64,000 nt of DNA from Acinetobacter sp. ANC 3832 (GCF_002135415.1 NZ_NEGJ01000003.1:186001-250000); one strand, 5' to 3'. Numbered from the stretch's first letter, positions 36,901 through 47,700 are shown. A program made the numbers and translations. The notes: generated by a model not told the origin, from the sequence alone.

Positions 36901-39153
36901 TTTCTGTGCTTTGGCAGAATGTAATTGTAAGCACAAACTGCTGAGACCAATTTGATTTAAACGACGATAAACAACATCTAATGCAGCCATTTTCTCAGAA
37001 ACAAATAATACCGATTTACCATCTGCCAAACACTGCGCCATCATATTGGTAATCGTTTGTGACTTACCTGTCCCTGGAGGACCTGATAGTACAAAAGTTC
37101 GCCCCAAAGCTGCGGACATGACTGCTGCAAGTTGTGAGGAATCTGAAGACAAGGGCGTAAATAATTGTTGTGGGGTATATTTTTGGTCTAATTCATTTGG
37201 ATGTGGAAATGCATCCTGTTTTTGGAAAGGCTCGCGTGGCGTTTCAATTAAATGTTGGACTACAGGTTGCTCTTTGAGTTGTTGCATCCGTGTTGATAAA
37301 TCTAACCACATTAAATATTTTGAAAATGAAAACTGTCCTATTGCAGCTTCAGCCTTGACTTCCCACCCTCTCATATTGACCACAGCTCGGCGGACTAAAT
37401 GCAAAATTGCATTTACATCAACACCTGAATCATCAGTCGGCAATGGATCTAAATTTGGAATTTCTATTTCAAAATCTTGTCTTAATAATTGTAATAAAGT
37501 CGAGTTAAAACGAGGTTCATCATCATACATAAACAAACGATAACCTGATTTGGCACTTTCTCGAGTCATTCGTACAGGAATTAACAGCAAAGGTGCTTTA
37601 AAGGTTCTTTCCGCACGTTCCGATTCTTTCCATTCTAAGAAACCAATCGCTAAAAATAAAGTATTCGCCCCACCTTCTTCCAATGCCGTTCGAGATGCAC
37701 GATACACCTCAACCAACCTTTTATTTAAGGTATCCGTATCAAGTGAGCTGAAAAGTAACTGACGACTTAAATTATCTTCTACATATTGCTGAACATGTTG
37801 TGCTTCATTTTCTCGTGTCACACCTTTTAAAGAAATATGATCGACACTATTCAAGAAAAAACCTTGGCTTTGCGATAACGCATCTTCTAAATTTGATAAG
37901 GTTTGTTCCGTACATTGCAATGGAATACTTAAGCGATTATCTTTAAAGTTCAAAAGTTTATTACGCAGACTTAAATCCAGTAAATGCCTTAACCAACGAT
38001 CTACACGGGTAGCAATCACTTCACCTTCTTGAATTGCACCATAAGCAGGTAAAGATGCTTCACTCCACCCAATCTCTTCATCATCTAAATTGACTTGAGT
38101 ATCTAACTGTCTAGAAATGGGGCGTACGCCTCGTAAACGACTTTGACGAATATCAACCGCCACATAAAACTTATCAATTTCATCTTGCTGAGTCAGATAA
38201 TTTCTTGCTACTTCAATGGCTTGTTTAAGCGAAGATTTTTGTGCCAATAAAGTGGTTTCTATAAATGTAATTGCATTTAATTCCATGCATTTACGTAAAG
38301 TTTGTAGATCATCAATCAAAACATCAACATTAGGTGTTTCTTGCAACCAAACACCTAAATAGCTATGCCCTTCAACAATAATGACCACTGGATCTAAGCC
38401 AATTTGTTCCACTAAAGAACACAGCAACAGAGTTGAATCTAAACAACATGCGAGTTTTTCTTCTAAAATTTGTTTAGCAAAGCGAATCCGTTGCCCTGCT
38501 TGAATAAAACCGCGTGGGCTCACGATATAATGTAAATTTTGCTCTACTAAAGCATTCCATACAGCATTAAGCTGATTGAATACTTGCTCAATACTTTTAT
38601 CTTGATAACCATTGAGACTACCTAAACTTTTTTGATTCAGCCATTCACTTGAACGCTTTAAAATAGGCAATAAAGACGCTGAATTAGGTTGTGAAAAACT
38701 CGCTAATAACTCTAATGGCTGAGTTTCACCACCCCATGTATCAATGGTTAAAACATCAACATCGCATTGTTTTTCTATCAGTATATTTTGTTCTGCATCT
38801 AACCATTGTAATGTCACCACGGCTTGAATATTTTCAGGTAAATTTTGTAGATATTGCACATCAAAATTCAGTTTAGGATTGCTGAGCGTTAATGCTTGTC
38901 CTGCATTAATTTCTCCTAAGTTGATTTTTGTTTCAATCAAAAATTCTGGATTACTTTTAATCACTAACATACTTTTAGAAAGTAATGATTTTGTTTTTAT
39001 ATCACTTTCTTCATTTCCAATTTCTTGTAAAACATCTAAAGTTAAATGAATACTTCGAATAAAAGGTACTGCATTTTGCTGGAAGACAAAATTAAGCGTT
39101 TTACTTGCATCGATAGAAATTTGATATTGATTTTGTGTCCCAACGTCTTGCAT
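33967..39153 (-). CDS. large SF1 helicase-nuclease (DUF4011 / AAA / DUF3320-type protein)
   Basis: A 1728-residue protein. Residues 1-150 look like a beta-rich domain. About 190-290 contain a transglutaminase-like pattern (ACCLDSTLLLCSLV and GHSYLGVW: Cys236/237, His263). A DUF4011-like region follows, then the SF1 helicase: Walker A GPPGTGKS near 690, a coiled, Gln-rich insertion (about 850-1250), Walker B DEASQ near 1324 and motif VI VAITRARQ near 1560. The C-terminus is a REase_MTES_1575/Vsr-like domain (SRIDVAI, VDGDDYA, ARDRDQLRPTVL). Such proteins are annotated as DNA/RNA helicases, and some occur in defence loci. It is a single gene with no partners beside it; the function here is inferred. 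Confidence 0.85.
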   Translation of the reverse strand: MQDVGTQNQYQISIDASKTLNFVFQQNAVPFIRSIHLTLDVLQEIGNEESDIKTKSLLSKSMLVIKSNPEFLIETKINLGEINAGQALTLSNPKLNFDVQYLQNLPENIQAVVTLQWLDAEQNILIEKQCDVDVLTIDTWGGETQPLELLASFSQPNSASLLPILKRSSEWLNQKSLGSLNGYQDKSIEQVFNQLNAVWNALVEQNLHYIVSPRGFIQAGQRIRFAKQILEEKLACCLDSTLLLCSLVEQIGLDPVVIIVEGHSYLGVWLQETPNVDVLIDDLQTLRKCMELNAITFIETTLLAQKSSLKQAIEVARNYLTQQDEIDKFYVAVDIRQSRLRGVRPISRQLDTQVNLDDEEIGWSEASLPAYGAIQEGEVIATRVDRWLRHLLDLSLRNKLLNFKDNRLSIPLQCTEQTLSNLEDALSQSQGFFLNSVDHISLKGVTRENEAQHVQQYVEDNLSRQLLFSSLDTDTLNKRLVEVYRASRTALEEGGANTLFLAIGFLEWKESERAERTFKAPLLLIPVRMTRESAKSGYRLFMYDDEPRFNSTLLQLLRQDFEIEIPNLDPLPTDDSGVDVNAILHLVRRAVVNMRGWEVKAEAAIGQFSFSKYLMWLDLSTRMQQLKEQPVVQHLIETPREPFQKQDAFPHPNELDQKYTPQQLFTPLSSDSSQLAAVMSAALGRTFVLSGPPGTGKSQTITNMMAQCLADGKSVLFVSEKMAALDVVYRRLNQIGLSSLCLQLHSAKAQKIEVLDQLRERADLTNNPYALTQKNTQAEWQQLSEQLVHSRDDLNQHVKVLHQTHAIGWSLFDAMSEELLHRQLTTLRFPQIDIAQLSQSAREKLLELSQKAVLQYQQIASNGLTVLDGFAEGIERNIWNLAWQDQYLQLQQRLAELIPSLKSALQTWQNSCQFAPAENLKQVQTDVDVFQKLVHFVNSHDLKLLNIINTMDIRDIQQAQAMCVELSSSRTKLIFNYDAAIYQADLKQIEFKWHEAEAKFWPWSWFAKFQLRNLIRSYQADQQRPSAMVMSHDLPILINIQNHQQQFRAIEQKISQQLEQYWQGEKTDWAQFENMSKAWTQLKNELSERISSTQILIQTVQFASQNDLTKVNQYSDELTQLIQQLQADIQLQGQELERDYSQIDFNQLLQRQQQLQQYSSEWRHWLNWQALKTQMKQQGLASFVTYLQENVLNQEQATLLVNINLARQWIVRQFSQHPELNQFSGEIQQQKIQKFSEQDQAHQKFASEEIIQRWHKIFEQPDEYKKQWSLLNKELGKKRRHIPVRELIRQIPEVLEGLKPCLLMSPLSVAQYLDTESKFDVVIFDEASQIPVWDAIGALARGKQSIVVGDNKQMPPTSFFGKGDTEEVDEDVTEDLESILDECLAAKLPELVLNWHYRSRYESLIQFSNQKYYKGELLTFPAPVAKDTAIQLHAIQGIYDKGNTRTNQAEAEAIVQFILQHLRSQMGLEQKQTLGVVTFNMTQQKLIEDLLDHELANSPELDVLSREGIEPLFIKNLENVQGDERDIIIFSITYAKDEQGKLLMNFGALNRQGGQRRLNVAITRARQALHVFSTLAPEHIDLSRTNSEGVRDLKDFLIFATTGQMPYYAQTTEKPKSKDEFMLYLKDQLQQLGWKVDLAVGSGDSRIDVAIQHPEISGEYLTGILVDGDDYAKAATARDRDQLRPTVLKGLGWNVLQLWAVEWWLDPKGNLAKLNSRLNLLLEKDEVI

Positions 39154-39237
39154 GTGGCTTGAACCTCTATGTTTATTTTATTGCATTCATTTTTAAACTA
39201 TAAATTTCTATACGCTATCTAAACCTAGATGTACAGT

Positions 39238-39262
39238 AAAAAAGCACCCGAAGGTGCTTTAA
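39238..39262 (-). terminator. intrinsic terminator of the Bap-like gene
   Basis: AAAGCACC pairs with GGTGCTTT around CGAA, with a T-run on the minus strand, 20 bp after the stop. Confidence 0.85.
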
Positions 39263-39279
39263 TAACATCATTAAAATAT

Positions 39280-42048
39280 TTAGATGATCGAGTGATTTGA
39301 ATTGAGTAAATCGAACAAATCGTCTCTTTGACCAACAGAAATCAAATGTGTCAATACATCTGCATCTGGAGTTACTGCTGTTGTCGGTTGAGCAGTCATT
39401 TCTGTAGATTGTGCAAGCGTATGGACTGTATCTGGCGCAGACTCATGAATCGCTTGATTGATTGTTGAATCCACTGTTGATGCTGTATTGAGCTGATGAT
39501 CACTGAGTAAATCTGCAATACTTGGAACATTTGTTGCCGTTGCTAATGGTGCTGAATAATCAATACCATTTAAATCAGACTGTTCTAAAATACTACCTAA
39601 AGAAAAACTAGAAATAGGATTTACAAAAGAGCTAATCAACTCGGCTGTAGGATCAACTGCATGAGTCACTACAGTCGTGTCTGTAACAGGTTCATTTGAA
39701 ATACTTGCAGAAGTGACTGCAATCTCTGGTGTTGTTATTGCAGATGGTAGTGCAACACTTGTTGCCTGATCCGTTACAACACTTGAAGCGTCAATAGCGG
39801 TTGGAATAACCGTAGTATTAATACTTGTAGGTGAAACACTATTTTCAGGTAGAGCAATAGTATCTGCAACAGAAGCAGTTTGTATAACACTCTTTGATGT
39901 AACATCTGAAGTTGATACAACCTCAGGTGAAGTAACACTTGAAGTACTTACAATTGGATTTTGATGCACATCTAAACTGTTATCTACATTTGTTACCAAA
40001 GATGTTGTTGCGAGTTTTAAACTACTTGCATTCACTCCAATTACTGTTGCAGATGCCGTATTAGGAACAGCTAAATTTTCAGCTGTCGCTGTTATTTCAG
40101 GTATAGATGCAGAAGTCGCTACAACCGTTTCAGGTACAACATCAGCACTCATTGCTGTAGAAGCAACCTCAACACTACTTGTAGTCGCTACAGGTTCAAC
40201 TACCGTAAAAGTATATGAGTCGCTGACTAAACTTGTATTTCCAGCTTGATCTGTTTGAATCAAAGTGATGCTATGACTTCCCAAGCCTAAATCAACATTA
40301 GGTGTATATGACCATTTACCACCTGCAGGCACGGTTACAACACCAATCGCTTTACCATTGTCATAAATAGTTAATGTGGCATTTGCTTCACCCGTACCTG
40401 ACAAGGTCGGTTTACTATCATCAGTCGTTCCACCTGTTTTAACAGAACCTTTCTCCGCACCAACAGCATCGACTACATCACTGACAACAGCTTTAGATGG
40501 AGCAATTGTATCTTTAATCCCTGTTACATTGGTGACATCAGATTTATTACCCGTAGCATCTGTAACATAAACATTACCTATTTTACTGTCTGTAATAGGC
40601 GTAGAAAGTGTCACTGAATATTGACCATTTGCATCAACTGTTGCTGTTCCTAGTAAATTATTACTTGAGTCATATACAGCAACTTTAGCATTCGCTTCTG
40701 CTGTACCTGCAACCAGATTTCCATCTGTATTTAAGGTTGCAACCGCTTTGTCTGGTGCTAAAGTATCTGACCCTAATTTAATATCCAAAGGTGTTGATTT
40801 ATTTCCAGCAGCATCTTCAATAACAATTTTAGCTGTATCCGTGCTTGCTAAAACAGGAGATATACTGACTGTAAATTTACCATTTGCATCAACAGTTCCT
40901 GTACCAATCACTTTTCCTGTTGAGTCTTGAATTTCTACTTTAGCATTCGCTTCCGCAGTACCTTTAACAGATGAGCCATCTTTATTGACTTCAATCATTG
41001 GCGCATTTGGAGCAACAGTATCTTTACCCGCAATAACAGAATGTGCAGTTGACTTGTTACCTGTGCTATCGACAGCGACAACTGTTCCAACACTTCCACC
41101 TGTTAAAGCAGGTGAAACTTGAACTGAAAAAATACCATTGGCATTGGCTTTTGCAGTACCCACTAAATTACCTGCTGGGTCATATACATTAATCGTTGAG
41201 TTTGCCTCTGCTTTACCAGAAACCACCTTACCGTCATCGCTTAACTGAGCCTGTGGTTCATCTGGAGCAATTGTATCTTTCGTTCCTGTTACCGCGACAT
41301 ATTTTGAAGCATTACCTGCGCTATCTTTAGCATTAAGATAAACCTTATTTCCATCTGTTAAAGCAGTCGATAATTTAACTGAATAATTACCAGATGAATC
41401 TACAGTGGTACTTGCCAAAACTTTTTCATTTGCATCAACCACATAAACGGTTGAACCCGCTTCACCAGTACCTGTGATTGAAACTGCATCTGCATTTAAT
41501 ACAGCCGTTGGAGTCACTGGAGCAACAATGTCTGGATTAGCAGGTGTACTACTACTGCCATTATCATCCAATAACCATAAACCCAAACCAACAGCAGAAA
41601 GAATTCCTAGACCTGCTTTTACCGTATTCATTGATAAAAGATTTTCAAATGAGAAGTCTGAGCTAGTATGCGAATCATAAGCATCTAGTTGATTTACAGC
41701 ATTACTGGTCGCATTTTTATACAACAAGCCATCTAATTCAGTTAAACCTGAATAATTGGTAAATTTTCCTTGTGCATCAAAATTAGCAACCGTAAAACTT
41801 CCATCTTTTTCAGGAAAAGCCAGTGAATTTGTTGTATCAGCGCTTGGATTGAAGAAATTTTCTAAAACAATTTGTTCACCATTTTTTAAATTTATTATTA
41901 TGTTATTGCCATCTTTGACTATGGATTGAACATCATCCTTCGTCACACCCACTTGAACAATAGATGGTTGAGATAATATGACATCTTTTGACTGCGTATC
42001 TTGCAATAGTGTTTTATCTTGTTTTGCTGCAACAACTATTCTTGTCAT
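39280..42048 (-). CDS. Bap-like surface protein with BapA-prefix domain and Ig-like repeats
   Basis: A 922-residue protein. Residues 1-130 match the BapA/Bap/LapF prefix-like domain (KNGEQIVLENFF), and one hydrophobic segment lies near 145-165 (GLGILSAVGLGLWLLDD). From about 170 to 615 there are five Ig-like repeats: four of about 86 residues with APxxPxA starts and AGNKS ends, and a fifth with DDSKPTLSGTGEANATLTIY. Residues 615-922 are rich in Ser, Thr and Val, without Ig repeats and without the glycine-rich type I secretion tail of large Bap proteins. It is short for a Bap and may correspond to the smaller Bap-like proteins (BLP2 type) of Acinetobacter. Adhesion or biofilm roles are inferred. 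Confidence 0.85.
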   Translation of the reverse strand: MTRIVVAAKQDKTLLQDTQSKDVILSQPSIVQVGVTKDDVQSIVKDGNNIIINLKNGEQIVLENFFNPSADTTNSLAFPEKDGSFTVANFDAQGKFTNYSGLTELDGLLYKNATSNAVNQLDAYDSHTSSDFSFENLLSMNTVKAGLGILSAVGLGLWLLDDNGSSSTPANPDIVAPVTPTAVLNADAVSITGTGEAGSTVYVVDANEKVLASTTVDSSGNYSVKLSTALTDGNKVYLNAKDSAGNASKYVAVTGTKDTIAPDEPQAQLSDDGKVVSGKAEANSTINVYDPAGNLVGTAKANANGIFSVQVSPALTGGSVGTVVAVDSTGNKSTAHSVIAGKDTVAPNAPMIEVNKDGSSVKGTAEANAKVEIQDSTGKVIGTGTVDANGKFTVSISPVLASTDTAKIVIEDAAGNKSTPLDIKLGSDTLAPDKAVATLNTDGNLVAGTAEANAKVAVYDSSNNLLGTATVDANGQYSVTLSTPITDSKIGNVYVTDATGNKSDVTNVTGIKDTIAPSKAVVSDVVDAVGAEKGSVKTGGTTDDSKPTLSGTGEANATLTIYDNGKAIGVVTVPAGGKWSYTPNVDLGLGSHSITLIQTDQAGNTSLVSDSYTFTVVEPVATTSSVEVASTAMSADVVPETVVATSASIPEITATAENLAVPNTASATVIGVNASSLKLATTSLVTNVDNSLDVHQNPIVSTSSVTSPEVVSTSDVTSKSVIQTASVADTIALPENSVSPTSINTTVIPTAIDASSVVTDQATSVALPSAITTPEIAVTSASISNEPVTDTTVVTHAVDPTAELISSFVNPISSFSLGSILEQSDLNGIDYSAPLATATNVPSIADLLSDHQLNTASTVDSTINQAIHESAPDTVHTLAQSTEMTAQPTTAVTPDADVLTHLISVGQRDDLFDLLNSNHSII

Positions 42049-42288
42049 TATTATCCTCGATTTTAAAAAGTCTAAGTTTTTTTGAAATTATACAGGATGT
42101 GACCCTATTCACAAAATGAATTACGCATCACACTTTTTTTATTTTTTCATAACTATAAAACATATACGGTATTTTTATTCAATCTCGGTCAATAAGGTTT
42201 AGATAAATCTAACGTATGTAAAATTACCAAAATATTCTATTAGATATTTTACAACAATATTACCAAGCACTGTATATAAGAAACCTCT

Positions 42289-42687
42289 CTATCTAACAGC
42301 TCCTTCAAACTTTGCATGATCATCTAAAATTTCAAACCAAGCTGCTTTATTTTGAGTAAAAGCATGTGATGCTAGTTCAGCTTTAAGCGGTTCATTGATA
42401 ATACCAACACGTAGGCGAATAACTTCGGGAAAATCTAATCGTGCACTGAATAATGGCGAAGCACAATTTTTACAAAATACTCTTTTCTTATTTTCAGTCG
42501 CCCAATATTCAGTAAATAAATCCTGCCCTGCGAGTATTTCCAAATCTTTACTCAGTACAGGTGCAATGGCAACAAAAGCAGATCCTTGAGCTTTCTGACA
42601 CTGCTGGCAATGACAAATAAATACTTTGGGAATCTCCGCATTAATTTTGAGTTGAATTCCACCGCACAAGCATGAAGCTGTATACAT
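42289..42687 (-). CDS. GFA family protein
   Basis: A 132-residue protein of the GFA (glutathione-dependent formaldehyde-activating enzyme-like) family. Zinc-binding cysteines are visible: SCLCGG near the N-terminus, CHCQQC in the middle and CKNCASP later. Most bacterial GFA proteins have no known substrate, and the founding activity is disputed. The start chosen is the ATG at 42687 with AAGGA upstream; an ATG six codons upstream has no ribosome site. Confidence 0.88.
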   Translation of the reverse strand: MYTASCLCGGIQLKINAEIPKVFICHCQQCQKAQGSAFVAIAPVLSKDLEILAGQDLFTEYWATENKKRVFCKNCASPLFSARLDFPEVIRLRVGIINEPLKAELASHAFTQNKAAWFEILDDHAKFEGAVR

Positions 42688-42723
42688 TTTTAATCCTTTG
42701 CTCATATTTTTGAATAAATATAT

Positions 42724-43518
42724 TTATTCTTTAAAAGTCTTTTTATCACGTAAATCAGATTGACGAACTTGTTTTAATAATTCTATTTCGGCATAAATTT
42801 GCTGTTGTAACTCATCTCTAAACTCAATCATCTCATCAAATGACTGGATATTTTGAATACTTAAACGGGGTAAAAATTTAAAATAAAAAGGAATTCTTTT
42901 CGGAATAATATTCTTTGGAATTGATGGAATGACTTCCCCATTGCGTAATAATTTATCAATTTTAGGATAACTCAATAACTTCTGAAACCATTTTTTCTTA
43001 AGTAGGCTATTCACGTCAAAAGCGAGATCAAAAACTTCATCACCACCTAAAGCCACGAATGGTGCAATATCATAATTAAATTCTTGGGCAAGTTTTAAAA
43101 AACCAAAACGCTGCTTCCAAATCAATTGATAAGCCTCGCCTTTACGTTTAATCACTTCTCGTCCACCGCCAGGGAAAACTAGAATCGAATAACCTTGTCG
43201 CATGGCTTCACGGGCATATTCTTGCACACCGTCTACGCCACCTACACGTTTGACCACTTCCTTCCAAATAGGAATGTGAAAATGCATGTGATCCGCTAGG
43301 CTGACAATGGCAATTTTATGTTCATTAAATAAATAATCAATCAAAACAGGTGAATCGAGTACACCATAAATCGTATGATTCCCCACATACATCGCGGGTT
43401 TATTGGCAATTAAGTTTTCTGTACCGAGATAAGTCGGAGAAAAATAAAAGCGTTGCACACTACTAATCAATCGAATCAATGTCGAATTGTGTTGTATATG
43501 CAACGCTTTTGATTTCAT
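42724..43518 (-). CDS. lysophospholipid acyltransferase family protein
   Basis: A 264-residue acyltransferase of the PlsC-like superfamily. The catalytic histidine lies in GNHTIYGVLDSP, where the H-D spacing is longer than the usual HX4D, and a glycine-rich FPGGGREV motif follows. Such enzymes transfer acyl chains to glycerol or other lipids; the substrate is unknown. It is probably membrane-associated. It lies 27 bp downstream of the FabH-like gene on the same strand, suggesting joint expression in lipid metabolism. Confidence 0.85.
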   Translation of the reverse strand: MKSKALHIQHNSTLIRLISSVQRFYFSPTYLGTENLIANKPAMYVGNHTIYGVLDSPVLIDYLFNEHKIAIVSLADHMHFHIPIWKEVVKRVGGVDGVQEYAREAMRQGYSILVFPGGGREVIKRKGEAYQLIWKQRFGFLKLAQEFNYDIAPFVALGGDEVFDLAFDVNSLLKKKWFQKLLSYPKIDKLLRNGEVIPSIPKNIIPKRIPFYFKFLPRLSIQNIQSFDEMIEFRDELQQQIYAEIELLKQVRQSDLRDKKTFKE

Positions 43519-43545
43519 GATCTTTATCTCTATAGAGCTAAAGTT

Positions 43546-44661
43546 TTATGCAACATGCTTTTGTACAAGAATCGCACCAACAGAATAGCCTGCACCAAAT
43601 GAACACAGTACGCCATATTCACCATCATTCACTTGATCTGCTGTGCGATGTAAAGCAATGATCACACCTGCTGAAGAAGTATTTGCAAACTCATCTAAAA
43701 TAATCGGTACTAAATCTGGATCAGCTTCAGCCGCTTCTTTACCCACCACTAATTTCAGAATCAATTCATTCATACTTTTATTGGCTTGATGCAACCAAAA
43801 GCGCTTCACATTTTCAGGCGCAATATTATTTTTTTCTAATTGCCCTGTAATAATTTTAGCAACCAATGGGCAGACTTCTTTAAAGACTTTACGACCATCT
43901 TGACGGAATTGCTTATCGTCACGAGATGTTAATTCTGAACTGTTTAAAAAGCCAAAATTATTACGAATATTGTTTGAGAATTGCGTGAACAAATGCGTAT
44001 CTACAATTTCAAAACCTGTTTTACTGTCTGTATCTTCAATAATTGACGCTGTCGCAACATCACCAAAAATAAAGTGACAATCACGTGAACGATAATCTGT
44101 ATGACCTGAAGTAATTTCTACATTCACAAGTAATACACGACGCGCACCCGTTTTAATCGCATCATATGCTTGTTTTAAACCAAAAGTTGCAGCAGAACAT
44201 GCAACATTCATGTCATAAGCATAACCTTGAATACCCAGTGCTGTTTGAATTTCAATGGCTACCGCAGGATATGCACGTTGCATATTCGAGCAAGCAAGAA
44301 TAACCACATCGATATCTTCTGCAGTTACACCTGCATTTTCCATCGCTTGTTTAGCGGCAATTACGCCCCATTCCGCTTGAATTGAAAGTTCATCTTCAGT
44401 ACGTTCTTCTAAGCGTGGACGTAAGCGATTAATGTCTAAAATACCTGATTTTTCGATGACATAACGACGTTTTACACCCGATGCTTTTTCAATAAATTCA
44501 GCACTTGAACCACGACGAGCAATCATTTCACCCGCTTCAATTTTCTCAGCATTGACGCTGTTAAATTGTTCTACATAAGCATTTAAACAATCCACCAACT
44601 CTTCATTGGTAATAACTTCTTCAGGTTGATAAAGACCTGTACCTGTAATACGAATGCCCAT
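43546..44661 (-). CDS. beta-ketoacyl-ACP synthase III (FabH-like)
   Basis: A 371-residue thiolase-fold synthase with the KAS III triad: Cys in NVACSAATF, His in LHQANKSM and Asn in FANTSSAG. It condenses an acyl-CoA with malonyl-ACP. It is longer than E. coli FabH (317), with extra residues near the N-terminus (residues 30-95), so it belongs to a longer KAS III branch and may be a second, specialised enzyme. AAAGGAG precedes the ATG. It is probably in a transcript with the acyltransferase. Confidence 0.9.
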   Translation of the reverse strand: MGIRITGTGLYQPEEVITNEELVDCLNAYVEQFNSVNAEKIEAGEMIARRGSSAEFIEKASGVKRRYVIEKSGILDINRLRPRLEERTEDELSIQAEWGVIAAKQAMENAGVTAEDIDVVILACSNMQRAYPAVAIEIQTALGIQGYAYDMNVACSAATFGLKQAYDAIKTGARRVLLVNVEITSGHTDYRSRDCHFIFGDVATASIIEDTDSKTGFEIVDTHLFTQFSNNIRNNFGFLNSSELTSRDDKQFRQDGRKVFKEVCPLVAKIITGQLEKNNIAPENVKRFWLHQANKSMNELILKLVVGKEAAEADPDLVPIILDEFANTSSAGVIIALHRTADQVNDGEYGVLCSFGAGYSVGAILVQKHVA

Positions 44662-44709
44662 GTAAAACTCCTTTTCCTAATACATTAAATCTTACAAATT
44701 AATTCTATT

Positions 44710-47700
44710 CTAACTGATTCCGAGCTTTTCCCATACCTTTTGCAAGCGAGTTGGGGAAATAGGCATCTTGGTTTTCATAGGTTGAGAAAATAACGAAATA
44801 CGTAACTCTTCAACCATGAAGTACAATTCTTTTAAACGAGCATCATTCTTAAACTTAAACAGCTTATCCATCCATGGGTCAACGTCTGCAATCGCTGCAT
44901 TATCTCGTAGTAGATTATGAGGCAAGCGATCTAAACGCAATAGCAAAGCCTTTAAATATCGTGGATATTCTTGCCAAACATCTACTGGCTTAGTGTAGAC
45001 AAAATCAGATAAATTCATCAAATCAAGTTGATCTTCAACATCATCCATATTTTTACCAAACACATTTTGGTCGAGTACCAAAAGTTGTTGACGAACACTT
45101 TGCCACTGAATAAAAATTTCACTGATAATACTTAAAGCTTGCTGACCGTAGCTTAAAAACTTGTGTTTTACATCAAGCAATAGTTTTTGATATTCATCTT
45201 CATTAATTGGCAAATCTGCAATAGCCATTTGTAAACTTGCATAGACCAACATTTGTTCAAGTTTGGCTTTATCACCCAATGGAGAATATGCCAATGCCAA
45301 GGGTTTAGAAATTTGCTTTTTCAATTGACGGATCAAATCGCCCAATTGCATATGAATGAGACGAATAATACCTTCACGATGCTGCTTAATCGCCTCATTT
45401 TGATCATTAAAGGTTTGAATCACAACGCCTGATTCATCCTTAGCCTCTAATTTTGCAAATTCTTTACTAGGAACTAAAGCTTGATATTGCTTGACTACAA
45501 CACCCGTGACTTTTTGCGAGGCTTCAAATACAAACTCTTTAGGGAACGTCGTATATTCACCTTTTAATTGTTTCACAGGGCTATGTGTTTCAGTACGACA
45601 ACGTGCCTTTAACTCATCTAAATGACGCCCTTTTTCAATCACCCGTCCTTTTTCATCAATCACTTTGATGAAGGGAATCAAATACTGATCAATTCGCTCA
45701 AAAGAAAAGTCTTTCTCTGTGATCTGCTCACCACGTAACTGAAAAGCTAAAAATTTTAAAATATGTTCATTTAAATGTACAGCATCAATTCTTGCCATCA
45801 ACTTACGTGCGGTATCTGGTATTGGAACCAAATTACGTCGCTTATCTTTCGGTAAAGATTTAAGTAAAGCTTCAATTAAATCTTTTCGCCAACCCGGAAT
45901 CCCCCATGACCAAATATTTTCATCCACTTGTGGCAAAGCTTGCACAGGAATAGTCACTGTCGCACCATCTTCATCATGACTTGGATCAAAACGATAACTT
46001 GCCGCAAGGCGGAGCTGACCATTATGTAAATAGTCTGGAAATTGTTGTGTTGTTGGACGATCATTCATCCACAACGCATCATCATCCACAAATAAATAAC
46101 GTGGTTGTTTCGTTTCTACCGTTGCACGCCAATCTTCAAAACTACGACGACTGGCAATCTCTGTCGGGACTTTTGATGCATAAAATTGATAAATCGTTTC
46201 TTCATCAACCACCAAATCACGACGACGTAATTTATCTTCAACACGTTCTACTTCTTCTAATTTAAGTAGGTTATGTTTTAAAAATGGCGGAGTAATGCCT
46301 AAATTACCTGTGGTTAAAGCATCACGTAAGAAAATTTCATGCGCAGCAGCTTGGTCGACCTTTTCATAATTGGTCGGTCGCTTCGGCTCAATGATCAAGC
46401 CAAACAATGAAATTTGATCATAAGCATTGACCACACCCGGTTTTTTCGCCCAATGTGGTTCAAAATAATGGTGTTTCAATAAGTTTGGTGCAGCCAGTAA
46501 AATCCATTCTGATTCAATTTTTGCCAATGTTCTTAAATAAACTTGAGATGTTTCAACCATCTCAAAAGCCATTACCCAAGGCGTATTGGTTTTATGTAAA
46601 GTCGAAGCAGGAAAAATACGTGCCTTTTGCTGACGCACTGCCATAAATATATTTCGCTCATCAGTTTTATTGGCAATAAAAGACAATAATCCCGTGAGCA
46701 AAGCACGATGCAGATTTTCGTAATTGGCAGGCTTCGTATTAAACGACAGCTTTAAACCTTGTGCTAAATCAAGCAATTGTTCATGGGTTTTTTTCCATTC
46801 ACGTAAACGTAACCAACTTAAAAAATGCTGTTTGGCAAAACTACGACGTTTATTTTCACTTAAGTTTTCACGATTATTTTGTAAGGTATCCCATAATTTT
46901 GTATAAAACAAAAAGTCGGAATCAGCTTCTTTAAACAATGCATGCTTCTGATCGGCTTGCATTTGTTTATCTGCTGGGCGCTCTCGTGGGTCTTGAACAG
47001 CAAGTGCAGCCACAATAATCAAAACTTCATTTAATACGCCAAAATGTGCACCGCCTAAAATCATTCGTGCCAGACGTGGGTCAATCGGCATTTTTGCCAT
47101 TTGTTGACCGATTTTAGTCAATTCATTTTTTGCAGTATTTTTCCGTTGCGAAGCATCATGATTAACTTTTTTTTCTAGTGAAGGTTGAGGTTTAAGTTCT
47201 TCTGTTTCGGAAGTCGATTTAGGAGGATTAATCGTGTCATCCGCAATCGCACCCAATTCAATCAGAAGTTTACGACCATCATTTACCAAACGATGATCTG
47301 GTGGCTCAATAAAATCAAAGGATTCAACTGAACCTAAACCTAAGCTTTGCATCTGTAAGATTACTGACGCCAAATTGGTTCGTTTAATTTCAGGCTCAGT
47401 AAATTCAGGACGACCTTGAAAATCATCCTCACTAAATAAACGAATACAAACACCGGGAGCAATACGACCACAGCGACCTTTTCGCTGATTTGCCGCTGCT
47501 TGTGAAATGGCTTCAATCGGTAAACGCTGTACACGTGAACGATAGTTATAGCGTGATAATCGTGCAAAACCACTATCAATCACATACCGAATATTGGGAA
47601 CAGTCAGCGCCGTTTCTGCAACGTTGGTCGCAATAATAATCCGTCGCCCACCACCACTGGGGTTAAAGATCATTTGTTGTTCTGATAATGCTAAACGTGC

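Noticed and set aside
37046..37543. 165-codon plus-strand frame inside the large helicase gene
   Set aside because: It is antisense to a long conserved coding frame with clear helicase motifs, has a Ser/Cys-rich translation and no ribosome site.
40000..41600. Tandem repeats as a CRISPR-like or mobile array
   Set aside because: The repeats are about 258 bp, in frame, and encode Ig-like domains of the Bap-like protein.
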